A stretch of DNA of 64,000 nt from Ferruginibacter sp. (GCA_025963635.1 JAOQAK010000080.1:186001-250000); one strand, 5' to 3'. Numbered from the stretch's first letter, positions 36,304-45,551 are shown. Numbers and translations are program-made. The notes: generated by a model not told the origin, from the letters alone.

Positions 36304-37899
36304 ATGATACATGTAGGAGACAGAGCCCTTACCTTAAATGATTTTTCTGAAATCTTGTTCAAAGAAAAGGGAGTGGTTTTAAACACGGTTGCCGTAGAAA
36401 AAGTGGCAGTGAATTATCGCTTTTTACAGAAATTTTCTTCCAATAAACTGATCTATGGCATCAATACCGGTTTTGGTCCGATGGCTCAATATAAAGTCAG
36501 TGAGGAAAACCTTTTACAGCTTCAATACAACCTCATCCGCAGTCATAGTTCGGGTGGCGGAAAGCTGGTATCTCCCGTGTTGGTAAAGGCGGTAATGATC
36601 GCCCGGCTTAACAGCCTGATGCAGGCCTATTCGGGCGTGCATACCGAAGTAGTGGAGCTTTTGAAAGAACTCATCAACAAAAATGTTTTTCCCTGTATTT
36701 ATGAACATGGTGGTGTAGGTGCCAGTGGCGACCTGATTCAACTGGCCCATCTTGCGTTGGTGCTGATCGGCGAAGGCGAAGTGGTATATGAAGGTGAAAT
36801 ATATCCTACTATGGATATTTATAATAAGTTGCAGATCAAACCGCTTTCCATCCATATCCGCGAGGGGCTGGCGATATTGAACGGCACATCTGCCATGACA
36901 GGCATCGGCATGGTGAATATTATACAGGCCCGTAAATTACTGGAGTGGTCGGTAATGTTGTCGGCCATGATCAATGAAATTGTTGAGGCATTTGATGATC
37001 ATTATTCTTACGAATTGAATATTGTAAAACATCATAAAGGCCAGAATAAGATAGCGGCAATGCTCCGTGACATCTTAAAAGATAGTAAAATGATCCGCGA
37101 CCGCTCGGAACATTTGTATAATCCCGATAACCTCGACCAGGAAGTTTTCCAGGATAAAGTGCAGGAGTATTATTCGCTGCGATGTGTAACGCAGGTACTG
37201 GGACCGGTTTTCGATACCATCGCACAGGCAGAGAAAATTGTAGTAGACGAATTAAATTCTGTAAATGATAACCCAGTGATCGATCATCTCAATGAAAATA
37301 TATTTCACGGTGGAAATTTTCATGGTGATTATGTTTCGCTGGAAATGGACAAGTTGAAGATCGCCATCACCAAATTATCAATGCTTTCTGAAAGACAACT
37401 GAATTATCTTTTAAATGAAAAGCTGAACCAGAAGTTTCCACCATTTGTAAACCTGGGTGTTTTAGGATTTAATTTCGGCATGCAAGGGATGCAGTTCACC
37501 GCAACTTCCACTGTAGCGGAAAATCAAACACTGTCTTTCCCCATGTACGTTCACAGTATTCCCAATAATAACGACAACCAGGATATTGTAAGTATGGGCT
37601 GCAACGCCGCCCTGATGACAAAAAGAGTAATCGACAATACATTTGAAGTGCTTGCCATACAAATGATGACGGTGTTACAGGCAATTGATTATCTCCATTG
37701 CGTGCCACGTTTGTCATCCACCACCCGCGAGATTTATACCGCGATCCGGAAAATTTTTCCTAAGTTCATAGAAGATTTGCCTAAGTATAAGGATCTTGAA
37801 AAAGTGAAGACCTACTTCGAGAATTCCGACCCTGTAATCTCTTTCAGAGGGGATTTATTTGTGCCGGCAAGTGGCAACGGCTTGCTGAAAGAGCTGTAA
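36304..37899 (+). CDS. aromatic amino acid ammonia-lyase, tyrosine-type (first enzyme of the pigment cluster)
   Basis: A 531-residue protein with the self-forming MIO triad A140-S141-G142 (HGGVGASGDL), the lid Tyr region VIYGINTGFGPM-like NTGFGPMAQY, NDNPVID and HGGNFHGDYV, FTATSTVAENQ and PNNNDNQDI. The substrate-selectivity loop is LQYNLIRSHSSGGG, which is the form I recall for the Flavobacterium johnsoniae tyrosine ammonia-lyase rather than the AAG loop of HutH. It would convert tyrosine to 4-coumarate, the aryl starter of flexirubin-type pigments. The neighbours (KR, KS, ACP, acyltransferase, dehydratase) confirm the pathway. Histidine use cannot be excluded by sequence alone, but no hut genes are nearby. 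Confidence 0.93.
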   Translation: MIHVGDRALTLNDFSEILFKEKGVVLNTVAVEKVAVNYRFLQKFSSNKLIYGINTGFGPMAQYKVSEENLLQLQYNLIRSHSSGGGKLVSPVLVKAVMIARLNSLMQAYSGVHTEVVELLKELINKNVFPCIYEHGGVGASGDLIQLAHLALVLIGEGEVVYEGEIYPTMDIYNKLQIKPLSIHIREGLAILNGTSAMTGIGMVNIIQARKLLEWSVMLSAMINEIVEAFDDHYSYELNIVKHHKGQNKIAAMLRDILKDSKMIRDRSEHLYNPDNLDQEVFQDKVQEYYSLRCVTQVLGPVFDTIAQAEKIVVDELNSVNDNPVIDHLNENIFHGGNFHGDYVSLEMDKLKIAITKLSMLSERQLNYLLNEKLNQKFPPFVNLGVLGFNFGMQGMQFTATSTVAENQTLSFPMYVHSIPNNNDNQDIVSMGCNAALMTKRVIDNTFEVLAIQMMTVLQAIDYLHCVPRLSSTTREIYTAIRKIFPKFIEDLPKYKDLEKVKTYFENSDPVISFRGDLFVPASGNGLLKEL

Positions 37900-37918
37900 A
37901 CAAAAATCATTAAATTAC

Positions 37919-37924
37919 AGGAGG
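37919..37924 (+). promoter_or_regulatory. strong Shine-Dalgarno before the ketoreductase gene
   Basis: AGGAGG lies 10 bases upstream of the ATG at 37935. Bacteroidota genes rarely use a consensus Shine-Dalgarno, so this suggests efficient reinitiation after the ammonia-lyase gene. Confidence 0.6.
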
Positions 37925-37934
37925 ACGATAAAAA

Positions 37935-38663
37935 ATGAAATGTGCATTGGTTACAGGCGGTTCAAGAGGTATTGGCAGGGCAATCTGTTATAGAATGGCT
38001 TCGATGGGGTATTACGTAATTGTGAATTATAAAAGCAACGACACAGAAGCAAACAATACCCTGCTACAGTTAAAAGAAAATGGCGGCAATGGTGAGATCC
38101 TAAAATTTGATGTAGGCAAAAAAGAAGACGTGCAGACATTGCTCGGCAACTGGATCGAAAAAAATAAGGATAATTATATCGAGGTATTGGTGAATAATGC
38201 CGGCATTAAAGAAGATGGCCTGATGATGTGGATGAAAGATGAACAATGGGAATCTGTTGTAAATACCAGCTTGAACGGTTTCTTTTATGTTACCCGGATG
38301 GTGTTAACCAGCATGCTCCACAAACGATACGGCAGAATTATCAATGTAGTATCCCTTTCCGGATTGAAAGGCCTGCCGGGACAAACCAATTATTCAGCTG
38401 CCAAAGCAGGTGTAATAGGCGCCACCAAAGCATTGGCGCAGGAAGTGGCAAAGCGCGGGGTAACGGTAAATGCAGTCGCACCCGGTTTTATCAAAACAGA
38501 TATGACAGAAGGTTTGGATGAGAATGAATTAAAGGGGATGATCCCGGTAAAACGATTTGGTTTACCCGAAGAAGTGGCTTCGGCAGTAGGTTTCCTGGCA
38601 TCAGCGGAAGCGGGTTACATTACGGCGGAAATAATCAATGTGAATGGTGGTTTATATTCCTAA
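37935..38663 (+). CDS. fabG: 3-oxoacyl-ACP reductase (FabG-like SDR) of the pigment cluster
   Basis: A 242-residue protein. The nucleotide loop TGGSRGIG covers residues 7-14, NNAGI follows, the catalytic YSAAK is Y153-K157 and PGFIKTDMTE closes the site. Length and motifs are those of FabG. It would reduce the 3-keto group during elongation of the polyene on ACP. It lies 35 bases after the ammonia-lyase gene and 248 bases before the first ketosynthase, so transcription may restart in between. That spacer has no other gene. Confidence 0.93.
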   Translation: MKCALVTGGSRGIGRAICYRMASMGYYVIVNYKSNDTEANNTLLQLKENGGNGEILKFDVGKKEDVQTLLGNWIEKNKDNYIEVLVNNAGIKEDGLMMWMKDEQWESVVNTSLNGFFYVTRMVLTSMLHKRYGRIINVVSLSGLKGLPGQTNYSAAKAGVIGATKALAQEVAKRGVTVNAVAPGFIKTDMTEGLDENELKGMIPVKRFGLPEEVASAVGFLASAEAGYITAEIINVNGGLYS

Positions 38664-38911
38664 CCAGGCCCCGGATCGTTATAAGATCCATCGATTGAAT
38701 CAGATTAAATTAAATAAAGCGTTCCCAAACCAATAGCAAATTTCGACAGATCACCCAATATATATGCTAACCAATTGAAACGAAGAGGCATTCCGTATAC
38801 TACAACGCATTTAACCTTTATAGCAATTCATCCATCTTTATGGTGGGCATATATGAATAGGCTGATATTTTTATTCATCATTATGATATTTTAAACCTGG
38901 CGCAAACTGCA

Positions 38912-40129
38912 ATGAATAGAGTAGTGATCACTGGCATGGGAATCTATTCCTGTATTGGGAAAAATCTTGACGAGGTAACCCAATCTCTGTATAATGGACG
39001 ATCAGGTATTGTACTTGATCCTGATCGCAAGGAGTTCGGCTACCGTTCGGGCCTGACTGGCTTTCTCGAAAAACCAGATTTGAAGGGAACGCTAGACCGG
39101 CGGGCACGTATCATGCTTCCCGAACAGGGAGAATACGCTTATGTTGCTACCCTGGAAGCATTGAAGAATGCAGGGATTAGCCAGGATTACATTAATGATC
39201 ATGAGATAGGAATTTTGTATGGCAACGACAGTTCGGCTAAATCGGTGATAGAAACCAATGACATCATCCGTGATAAGAAAGATACCATGCTGGTAGGTTC
39301 AGGTTCTGTATTCCAGACAATGAATTCTACCGTTACTATGAACCTGGCCACCATTTTCAAGTTGCGGGGCATCAATCTTACCATCAGTGCTGCCTGCGCC
39401 AGCGGTTCGCACTCGATCGGTATCGGCTACCAGTTTATTAAAGCGGGCCTGCAGGATTGTATCATTTGCGGAGGAGCACAGGAAATCAATAAATATTCTA
39501 TGGGTTCTTTTGATGCCTTGTCCGCATTTTCAGTTTTAGAGTCTGAGCCGGAACATGCATCCCGGCCATTTGACCGTGATCGTGACGGTCTTGTGCCGAG
39601 CGGGGGCGGTGCAACAGTGATACTTGAGAGTCTTGACTCTGCCGTAAAAAGGGGCGCAAATATTTTGGGCGAAATTGTGGGATATGGGTTTTCATCCAAT
39701 GGCGGGCATATCTCCAATCCTACCGTAGATGGTCCCGTACGATCATTGAATATGGCTTTAAAGGATTCAGGGTTGCGCTCATCGGAGGTGGATTATATCA
39801 ATGCACACGCTACCTCTACGCCGGCTGGTGATTTAAGCGAGGCGAAAGCCATTCACGAAGTTTTTGGCAGCAGCAGACCGTTAGTAAGTTCCACAAAATC
39901 AATGACAGGGCATGAGTGCTGGATGGCTGGTGCAAGTGAAGTGATCTATTCAATGCTGATGATGCAGAATGGGTTTGTTGCACCCAATATCAACTTCGAA
40001 AACCCTGATGAAGAATCCGTTAAATTGAATATTGCAAAAAAAACTGTTGAAAAAGATATAATTGTATTTTTGTCCAACTCGTTTGGTTTTGGAGGAACAA
40101 ACTCGTCCCTCATTATTAAAAAACCTTAA
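38912..40129 (+). CDS. beta-ketoacyl-ACP synthase (KAS I/II type) 1
   Basis: A 405-residue protein with the full Cys-His-His triad: C162 in SAACASG, H299 in NAHATSTP and H334 in TGHECW. The MTGHECWMAG loop differs from the usual GHxLGA(A/S)G and resembles FabB. It is followed 10 bases later by an ACP gene. As the first of three active KSs in the cluster it may catalyse the first condensation of the aryl starter or bulk elongation; sequence does not separate these roles. Confidence 0.92.
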   Translation: MNRVVITGMGIYSCIGKNLDEVTQSLYNGRSGIVLDPDRKEFGYRSGLTGFLEKPDLKGTLDRRARIMLPEQGEYAYVATLEALKNAGISQDYINDHEIGILYGNDSSAKSVIETNDIIRDKKDTMLVGSGSVFQTMNSTVTMNLATIFKLRGINLTISAACASGSHSIGIGYQFIKAGLQDCIICGGAQEINKYSMGSFDALSAFSVLESEPEHASRPFDRDRDGLVPSGGGATVILESLDSAVKRGANILGEIVGYGFSSNGGHISNPTVDGPVRSLNMALKDSGLRSSEVDYINAHATSTPAGDLSEAKAIHEVFGSSRPLVSSTKSMTGHECWMAGASEVIYSMLMMQNGFVAPNINFENPDEESVKLNIAKKTVEKDIIVFLSNSFGFGGTNSSLIIKKP

Positions 40130-40139
40130 ATAGAAGCTT

Positions 40140-40397
40140 ATGAACAATACTGAAATTATAGAGAAAATCCGGCAATTCATGATCGAGGAATTTGAAGTGG
40201 AAGAAGAAAAGATCACTCCTGATGCCAATTTAAAAGACACGCTGGGACTGGATAGCCTTGATTATATTGACCTCGTGGTGGTAATAGAAAGCAACTTTAA
40301 ATTTAAAGTAAAACCAGAAGATTTTGTGGGGATCAAAACTTACGAGGACTTTTGTAACTATGTGATTTCACGTGTCAATTCAAAAGAACTCGTTTAA
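40140..40397 (+). CDS. acyl carrier protein 1 (pigment cluster)
   Basis: An 85-residue ACP. The phosphopantetheine Ser is S39 in GLDSLDYIDL. It has many acidic residues in helices (EEFEVEEEK). It is one of two ACPs in the cluster and is encoded directly before the acyltransferase, with no gap to it. Confidence 0.93.
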   Translation: MNNTEIIEKIRQFMIEEFEVEEEKITPDANLKDTLGLDSLDYIDLVVVIESNFKFKVKPEDFVGIKTYEDFCNYVISRVNSKELV

Positions 40398-41291
40398 ATG
40401 TCATCATGGCAAGGTAAATCCCGGGGAAACAAATTAGGTTACGGCATTTTTGTATGGGTATTGAGGAATGGCGGAGTTTTACCAGCTTATTTTCTTTTAA
40501 GATTTGTAGTTGTCTACTTTTTATTATTCTCTAATAAAACTTCCAGGCCCTTATTCAGTTTTTATCATCGGAGAATTGGCTTTGGACGGTTACAATCTTT
40601 GGTATATCTATACAAAAACTATTTTCAGTTAGGCCAAAGCATAATTGACAAAGTAGTGGTAATGTCGGGTATCAAAAACAATTTCACATTCAATTTTGAC
40701 GGAGAAGATAATCTCAGGAAAATGGCAGGCTTGCAGCGTGGAGGGATTCTTTTGAGTGCTCATATCGGTAACTGGGATATTGCGGGATACTTATTGAAAC
40801 GGCTTGAAACAAAGATCAACATAGTAATATTCGATGGGGAATATCAAAAAATAAAAGAATATCTTGATTCTGTTACTGGTAAGCCGCCCGTAAATGTAAT
40901 TGTAATTAAGAATGATTTGTCGCATATTTACGCCATCAGCGATGCACTTAAAAATAACGAACTGGTATGTATTCATGCCGACAGGTTTATAGAAGGGAAT
41001 AAAACAATGATGGGCGAATTATTCGGTGAAAAGGCACGTTTTCCGATGGGGCCGTTTTTACTGGCAACAAAATTCAATGTGCCGGTGTCTTTTGTTTTTG
41101 CAGTAAAGGAAAGCAGTTTGCACTATCATTTTTTTGCAAGCGAAATCAGGGAATGTTCTGTTGGGCCAAAGGAAGAAGTGATGCAGGCGATGCTAAATGA
41201 TTTTACAAGAGAAATGAATAATAAAGTAAAACGATACCCTGAGCAATGGTTCAACTATTATGAGTTTTGGGCTAAACCTGCAATTGCATAA
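40398..41291 (+). CDS. LpxL/HtrB-family lipid acyltransferase
   Basis: A 297-residue protein starting directly after the ACP stop codon. The catalytic HxxxxD is HIGNWD (H122, D127) after GGILLSAH. ADRFIEGNKTMMGELFG and FPMGPFLLATKFNVPV follow as in LpxL/HtrB acyltransferases. A short hydrophobic N-terminus (VVVYFLLFSN) would tether it to the inner membrane. In the pigment cluster it probably moves the finished aryl-polyene acyl chain, or a fatty acyl group, from ACP to a lipid or dialkylresorcinol head. It is unlikely to be the lipid A enzyme itself. Confidence 0.88.
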   Translation: MSSWQGKSRGNKLGYGIFVWVLRNGGVLPAYFLLRFVVVYFLLFSNKTSRPLFSFYHRRIGFGRLQSLVYLYKNYFQLGQSIIDKVVVMSGIKNNFTFNFDGEDNLRKMAGLQRGGILLSAHIGNWDIAGYLLKRLETKINIVIFDGEYQKIKEYLDSVTGKPPVNVIVIKNDLSHIYAISDALKNNELVCIHADRFIEGNKTMMGELFGEKARFPMGPFLLATKFNVPVSFVFAVKESSLHYHFFASEIRECSVGPKEEVMQAMLNDFTREMNNKVKRYPEQWFNYYEFWAKPAIA

Positions 41292-41292
41292 C

Positions 41293-41718
41293 ATGACCAG
41301 CCTGACTGATAATATCATTTCGTTTATTCCACAAAGGCCCCCTTTTGTAATGATAGACCGGCTGACGGGGAACAATGAAAATGCTACCTCCAGTAGCTTT
41401 TTGGTAAAGGCTGATAATATACTGGTTGAAAACGGCCAACTGCCGGAAGCCGGCCTGGTAGAAAACATCGCACAAACCGCCGCCGCTAGGGAAGGCTATT
41501 TAGCGGGACTTCAAAACAAACCGGTAAGGGTAGGATATATTGGGGCGGTAAAAAACCTGGTAGTGTATGCGCTGCCTTCGGTGAACGATGAATTGAGAAC
41601 TGAAATCACTATACAAAATCAAATATTCGATGTAACACTTATTCGCGGAAGTGTGCGATCCAGGGAGGTGTTGTTGGCAGAATGCGAAATGAAAATTTTT
41701 ATTTCTCAATCAAAATAA
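41293..41718 (+). CDS. 3-hydroxyacyl-ACP dehydratase (hotdog, ApeP-like)
   Basis: A 141-residue hotdog protein from the ATG at 41293, right after the acyltransferase stop. IPQRPPFVMIDRL is the family start, LVENIAQTAA carries the central helix and VGYIGAVKNLVV follows. The FabZ His-x-x-x-Glu dyad is not in its usual form (GLVENIAQTA has the Glu, while the His side is RPPFVM), as in the ApeP-like dehydratases of aryl-polyene clusters. It would dehydrate 3-hydroxyacyl-ACP to the trans double bond. Confidence 0.85.
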   Translation: MTSLTDNIISFIPQRPPFVMIDRLTGNNENATSSSFLVKADNILVENGQLPEAGLVENIAQTAAAREGYLAGLQNKPVRVGYIGAVKNLVVYALPSVNDELRTEITIQNQIFDVTLIRGSVRSREVLLAECEMKIFISQSK

Positions 41719-41726
41719 ACTTAATC

Positions 41727-42377
41727 ATGAAACGTATGAACAAATTAAACTGGCTTATTGCGTTTGCATTTTTATTGGGCACTGCCCAAACTGCTAACGC
41801 CCAAACTGCAAAGGATGTATTCAATTCATCTGAAACACCTGTTTTTTACCTGGGAGTAGATTTTACGCTTGCAAAGCTGATTGATGCTCCTGAAAGTCCA
41901 CTGGATGTGCGTGACCGGAATTACCCGGCCATCAACGACTTGATAGTGAACGAGCCCAAAAGATATGATCTTGCGGGAGCTTTTCACAAAAGCAACATCG
42001 ATCATGATCTTTCCATGGTGACTAAAAGAAACGCTAAGATCAATGCAGAAGAAATTAAATCGACCAATTCTGCCGATTATAACCGCCTTAAGGAGGAAGA
42101 CATCAGCAAGCTTGTAAAGGGTTTTGATTTTGAAGGCAAGAAAGGAGTAGGGTTGTTAATTGTAATGGAAAGTATGAGCAAGGCAAATAAAGGGGCTGCC
42201 ATGTGGGTAACCCTAATAGATATGGGCGCTAAAAAAGTGTTGATGACAGAAAGGATGATCGGCAAAACTGGTATGGCCTTCGGATTCCGCAATTATTGGG
42301 CAAACCCTATCCGGGATGTAATAGAAGATATTGAAAAGAAGAAATACAAGCAGTGGAAATCAAAATACGGAGGCTAA
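41727..42377 (+). CDS. secreted hypothetical protein of the pigment cluster
   Basis: A 216-residue protein from the ATG at 41727, with a Sec signal ending TANAQT. Motifs seen: FYLGVDFTLAKLIDAPESPL, AGAFHKSNIDHDLSMVTKRN, GLLIVMESMSKANKGAAMWV and GMAFGFRNYWANPIRDVIED. No enzyme family recognised. Its place between the dehydratase and thioesterase genes suggests a role in handling or exporting the pigment in the periplasm. It may share a fold with the protein at 35441-36028. Confidence 0.65.
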   Translation: MKRMNKLNWLIAFAFLLGTAQTANAQTAKDVFNSSETPVFYLGVDFTLAKLIDAPESPLDVRDRNYPAINDLIVNEPKRYDLAGAFHKSNIDHDLSMVTKRNAKINAEEIKSTNSADYNRLKEEDISKLVKGFDFEGKKGVGLLIVMESMSKANKGAAMWVTLIDMGAKKVLMTERMIGKTGMAFGFRNYWANPIRDVIEDIEKKKYKQWKSKYGG

Positions 42378-42382
42378 ATTCT

Positions 42383-42565
42383 TATTTCTGATTGCTGATT
42401 TTTTGATGTCTGATTTTTTTCGACTTATAATTCTCTTAGAAATAGGAAGTTTGTGCTGAATTTTATAGTGCAGGATTTTATTTTGGTGATGGTTGATGTT
42501 CTTATATCAGACATCAAAAAATCAGACATCAGACATCAGAATCAGCCATCAGAAATTATTTTTGT
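42383..42565. repeat. heptad repeats forming an 18-bp inverted repeat
   Basis: CTGATTTTTTGATGTCTG (42395-42412) and its exact reverse complement (42508-42525) lie 95 bases apart. Further TCTGATG-like units on the left and AGACATC units on the right extend the arms imperfectly. It separates the secreted protein gene from the thioesterase gene and could fold in RNA or block or terminate transcription, though there is no terminal T run. Confidence 0.8.
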
Positions 42566-42567
42566 CT

Positions 42568-42993
42568 ATGAAAAAAGAACTGAGTAACAGAACAGAGGTT
42601 TTGGTGCGTTTTAATGAAGCGGATCCCCTTGGCATTGTATGGCACGGGCATTATATCCGTTATTTTGAAGATGGCCGGGAATCATTTGGCAAAGATCATG
42701 GCCTGGGCTACCTGGAAGTTTACCGGCAGGGGTTCATCACCCCCATTGTGAATGTGCAATGTGATTATAAAAAATCTTTGCGGTTTGGCGACAAAGTAAT
42801 TGTCGAAACGATTTATATTCCCTGCGAAGCTGCAAAAATAAAATTCAAATACAGGTTGTACAATGCCGAAACAAATGAACTGGTAGCGGTTGGTTCTTCG
42901 GTGCAGGTTTTTTTAGACAAGGCGGGTTCTGTATTGCAGTTGAACAATCCGCCGTTCTTTGAAGCGTGGAAACAACAACAGGCGTTTATTTAA
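42568..42993 (+). CDS. YbgC-type acyl-CoA/ACP thioesterase (hotdog)
   Basis: A 141-residue protein from the ATG at 42568 (MKKELSNRTEVLVRFNEADP). The 4HBT signature is RFNEADPLGIVWHGHYIRYF, with the catalytic Asp in EADPLGI. A longer start at 42493 would be encoded by heptad-repeat DNA, so I reject it. It could release the polyene acid from ACP, hydrolyse stalled intermediates, or control the loaded starter. Confidence 0.9.
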   Translation: MKKELSNRTEVLVRFNEADPLGIVWHGHYIRYFEDGRESFGKDHGLGYLEVYRQGFITPIVNVQCDYKKSLRFGDKVIVETIYIPCEAAKIKFKYRLYNAETNELVAVGSSVQVFLDKAGSVLQLNNPPFFEAWKQQQAFI

Positions 42994-43002
42994 TTTATAA
43001 AG

Positions 43003-44169
43003 ATGAAAGACGTTTTTATTGTTGCTGATAATATTGTTTCACCACTTGGACTAACCACCCATGAAAATTTTACTGCCATTACCAAGGGGTTTTCGGGAGT
43101 GAAACAACATACTAATCCTGTGCTTAGCGAAGACTCGTTTTATGCTTCGCTATTGGATGAAAACATCGAACTGGTAGCAGGCGAAAGATCTCACTATACA
43201 AAATTTGAACAGTTGCTGATAGCTTCTATCAGCGATGCCCTGGAAAATTCCGGTGTTAATATTGCCGATCCAAAAACCATTGTAATCATTTCTTCCACCA
43301 AGGGAAATATCAGCCTGGTGGAAAATACGGTGGTTACCCCTCAAATAAAAAAGCGCCTTGCCCTGCATACTTCTGCCAGTTTAATAGCTGAATATTTTCA
43401 TTGTGCCAATACCCCGCTGGTGGTTTCCAATGCATGCATTTCAGGGTTGTTGGCGATTTTAGTGGGTAAGCGACTTATTCAATCAGACCAGTACGACAAT
43501 GCTGTAGTGGTGGGCGCAGATGTGATCTCCAAATTCGTGCTCTCCGGCTTCCAGTCATTCCAGGCCATTAGTGCTGGCCCATGCAAGCCTTTCGATGCAG
43601 ACCGCAACGGCATCAACCTGGGCGAAGGGGCAGCTACTATCGTGCTTTCCTCCAATGAAGAGTATTCACAGGGGATTAGGATTACGGGCGGAGCAGTGAG
43701 TAATGATGCCAACCATATTTCAGGTCCTTCCCGTACGGGCGAAGAACTTGGGCAAGCCATTATGAAAGCCATGGAAGATGCTGGCGTTACGGCCGGCTAT
43801 ATTGACTTAATTTCGGCCCATGGCACTGCTACAGTTTATAACGATGAGATGGAAGCATTGGCGATTTCGCTGACTGGCCTGCTCTCGGTACCCGTTAATA
43901 GCTTGAAGGGCTATTATGGGCATACATTGGGCGCTGCGGGAATCATCGAATCAATCATAAGCATTCAATCTTTACAACAGGATATAATTTTACCAAGCAG
44001 GGGTTTCAGCCGGCTGGGAGTTACAAAACCTTTAAATGTATCGGTTGAATTGCAGGAGTCGCCATTAAAAACCTGCCTCAAGACCGCTTCAGGTTTTGGT
44101 GGATGCAATGCGGCGCTTGTTTTTAGTAAAAGCCCCCCTGCCCCCCGAAGGGGGGGTCCTGGCTTATGA
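43003..44169 (+). CDS. beta-ketoacyl-ACP synthase 2 (tail extended by a C-rich repeat)
   Basis: A 388-residue protein with triad C145 (SNACISG), H273 (SAHGTATVYND) and H307 (YYGHTLGAAG). The ketosynthase fold naturally ends near FGGCNAALVFSK; the last 12 residues (SPPAPRRGGPGL) are encoded by a C-rich/G-rich hairpin element at 44131-44165. The enzyme should still be active since the C-terminus is after the last fold strand. One of three active KSs of the cluster. Confidence 0.9.
   Translation: MKDVFIVADNIVSPLGLTTHENFTAITKGFSGVKQHTNPVLSEDSFYASLLDENIELVAGERSHYTKFEQLLIASISDALENSGVNIADPKTIVIISSTKGNISLVENTVVTPQIKKRLALHTSASLIAEYFHCANTPLVVSNACISGLLAILVGKRLIQSDQYDNAVVVGADVISKFVLSGFQSFQAISAGPCKPFDADRNGINLGEGAATIVLSSNEEYSQGIRITGGAVSNDANHISGPSRTGEELGQAIMKAMEDAGVTAGYIDLISAHGTATVYNDEMEALAISLTGLLSVPVNSLKGYYGHTLGAAGIIESIISIQSLQQDIILPSRGFSRLGVTKPLNVSVELQESPLKTCLKTASGFGGCNAALVFSKSPPAPRRGGPGL
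44131..44165 (+). repeat. C-rich/G-rich hairpin repeat, copy A
   Basis: AGCCCCCCTGCCCCCCGAAG followed by GGGGGGTCCTGGCT. CCCCCC and GGGGGG pair around a GAA loop. The element starts like copy B at 52604-52640 (both AGCCCCCCTGCCCC) and in both cases it supplies the end of a coding sequence. Confidence 0.7.
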
Positions 44170-44199
44170 TAAAGTGAATGACTTTTGTTCGATGATAGA

Positions 44200-44349
44200 T
44201 GGTTGAAAGTTGAAAGTTAAAAGTTGAAAGTTGAAAGTTGAAAGTTGTGGGTTGATGGTTGAAGGTTAAATACGGAAGGCTGAAGTTGACGACTGACGGT
44301 GGAAGCAAATATGAATCGGCATTCACCATTCACCATTCACAATTCACCA
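44200..44349. repeat. tandem 7-bp repeats, TTGAAAG and ATTCACC types
   Basis: Roughly ten units of GTTGAAA (44200-44268, some drifting to GTTAAAA, GTTGTGG, GTTGATG) and then four ATTCACC/ATTCACA units (44319-44349). The unit length is constant at seven. They fill the spacer before the O-methyltransferase gene. Confidence 0.8.
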
Positions 44350-44409
44350 GGCGTAAAACTTTTAGTAAGTGAATGATTTTTTAAAATAGTATAATACATT
44401 TAAATTTTG

Positions 44410-45489
44410 ATGAGCTTTTTTACAAAGGATAAAAAAACTGCTTTCGAAGCAAAAGAGGCGGCACAATGGATCGCATTTGGACCGGTAATTTTCCAGGCGG
44501 CAAGGGTATTAAGGAATTCCGGAATCTTATCCGTTATTGAAGAAAGCGGCAGTGAAGGGATATTGTTGGCGGAAATTGTTGAAAAAGTGAAACTCCCTTT
44601 ATATGGAGTAAGGGTTTTACTGGAATCCGGTTTAAGCACCGGGCTTGTGTTGGTAAATGATCACAAATATACTTTAGCAAAAACCGGTCATTTTATTTTG
44701 AATGATCCGCTCACTAAAACCAATATGGATTTTGTTCATGATGTATGTTATAAGGGCCTTTTTGCGTTGGACAAGAGCATAGAAAACGGCAGGGCAGAAG
44801 GACTAAAAGAATTTGGCGAATGGCATACGATTTATGAGGGTCTTTCGCAATTGCCGCCGCATGTGCAAAAAAGCTGGTTCGCTTTTGACCATTTTTTTTC
44901 GGACGATGCTTTTATGAAAGTATTACCAAAAGTGTACAATAACGGTGTCAAAAAGCTGCTTGACATTGGTGGCAATACGGGTAAATGGGCCATCGCATCT
45001 ACAAAGTATTCCCCTGAAATAGAGATCACTATTATGGATTTGCCCGGACAGTTAAACGTGGCCAAATCCAAGGTTGAAAAATTGGGACTGGAGACCAGGA
45101 TTTCCTTTTTGCCGGTCAATATCCTGGACCAAAACGAAAAATTTCCGAAAGGGTTTGATGCCATCTGGATGAGCCAGTTTTTAGATTGCTTTTCTGAAGA
45201 TGAAATTGTTTCGATTTTAAAAAGATGTTACGATGCGTTGGATGATAACGGAACGGTAATTATCCTGGAACCCTTCTGGGATCTGCAGCGTTTCGAGATC
45301 GCTGCGTTTTGCCTGCAACAAACCTCGCTGTATTTTACAGCCCTCGCAAATGGCACCAGCCAGATGTATAGTGCTGAAACTTTTTTATCTTGTATTGAAA
45401 CGGCGGGTTTTGAGGTGGTTGAACAGGTAGATAATATTGGGTTGAGCCAAAGTTTGTTGAAATGCAGGAAGAAAAAGGTTGAAGGTTGA
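44410..45489 (+). CDS. SAM-dependent O-methyltransferase (pigment cluster)
   Basis: A 359-residue protein from the ATG at 44410. The N-terminal winged-helix dimerisation domain (AAQWIAFGPVIFQAARVLRN) is followed by the Methyltransf_2 core: KKLLDIGGNTGKWAI (SAM motif I), EITIMDLPGQLNVAK (motif II) and GFDAIWMSQFLDCFSEDEI. Related enzymes methylate aromatic hydroxyls or polyketides. It could methylate the aryl ring of the pigment. The final codons (KVEG) come from a 7-bp repeat array that supplies the stop codon. Confidence 0.88.
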   Translation: MSFFTKDKKTAFEAKEAAQWIAFGPVIFQAARVLRNSGILSVIEESGSEGILLAEIVEKVKLPLYGVRVLLESGLSTGLVLVNDHKYTLAKTGHFILNDPLTKTNMDFVHDVCYKGLFALDKSIENGRAEGLKEFGEWHTIYEGLSQLPPHVQKSWFAFDHFFSDDAFMKVLPKVYNNGVKKLLDIGGNTGKWAIASTKYSPEIEITIMDLPGQLNVAKSKVEKLGLETRISFLPVNILDQNEKFPKGFDAIWMSQFLDCFSEDEIVSILKRCYDALDDNGTVIILEPFWDLQRFEIAAFCLQQTSLYFTALANGTSQMYSAETFLSCIETAGFEVVEQVDNIGLSQSLLKCRKKKVEG

Positions 45490-45551
45490 AGGTTGGTGGT
45501 TGGTGGTTGGGCGTTGATAGTACGCCTGTAGAGCCACGCTGCGGCGTGGCT
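45476..45551. repeat. heptad repeats plus a perfect 8-bp hairpin
   Basis: GGTTGAA/GGTTGAA/GGTTGGT/GGTTGGT/GGTTGGG units (45485-45511) overlap the end of the methyltransferase gene. At 45532-45551 AGCCACGC-TGCG-GCGTGGCT forms a perfect 8-bp hairpin without a T run. The rest of the spacer up to 45823 has no gene. Confidence 0.7.

Noticed and set aside
36304..37899. Histidine ammonia-lyase (HutH) of histidine degradation
   Set aside because: No hutU/hutI/hutG genes nearby, the selectivity loop is tyrosine-type as I recall it, and the gene sits in a pigment cluster.
44200..44349. CRISPR-like array
   Set aside because: The repeats are 7 bp with no spacers of constant length and no cas genes are near; they are tandem heptads.
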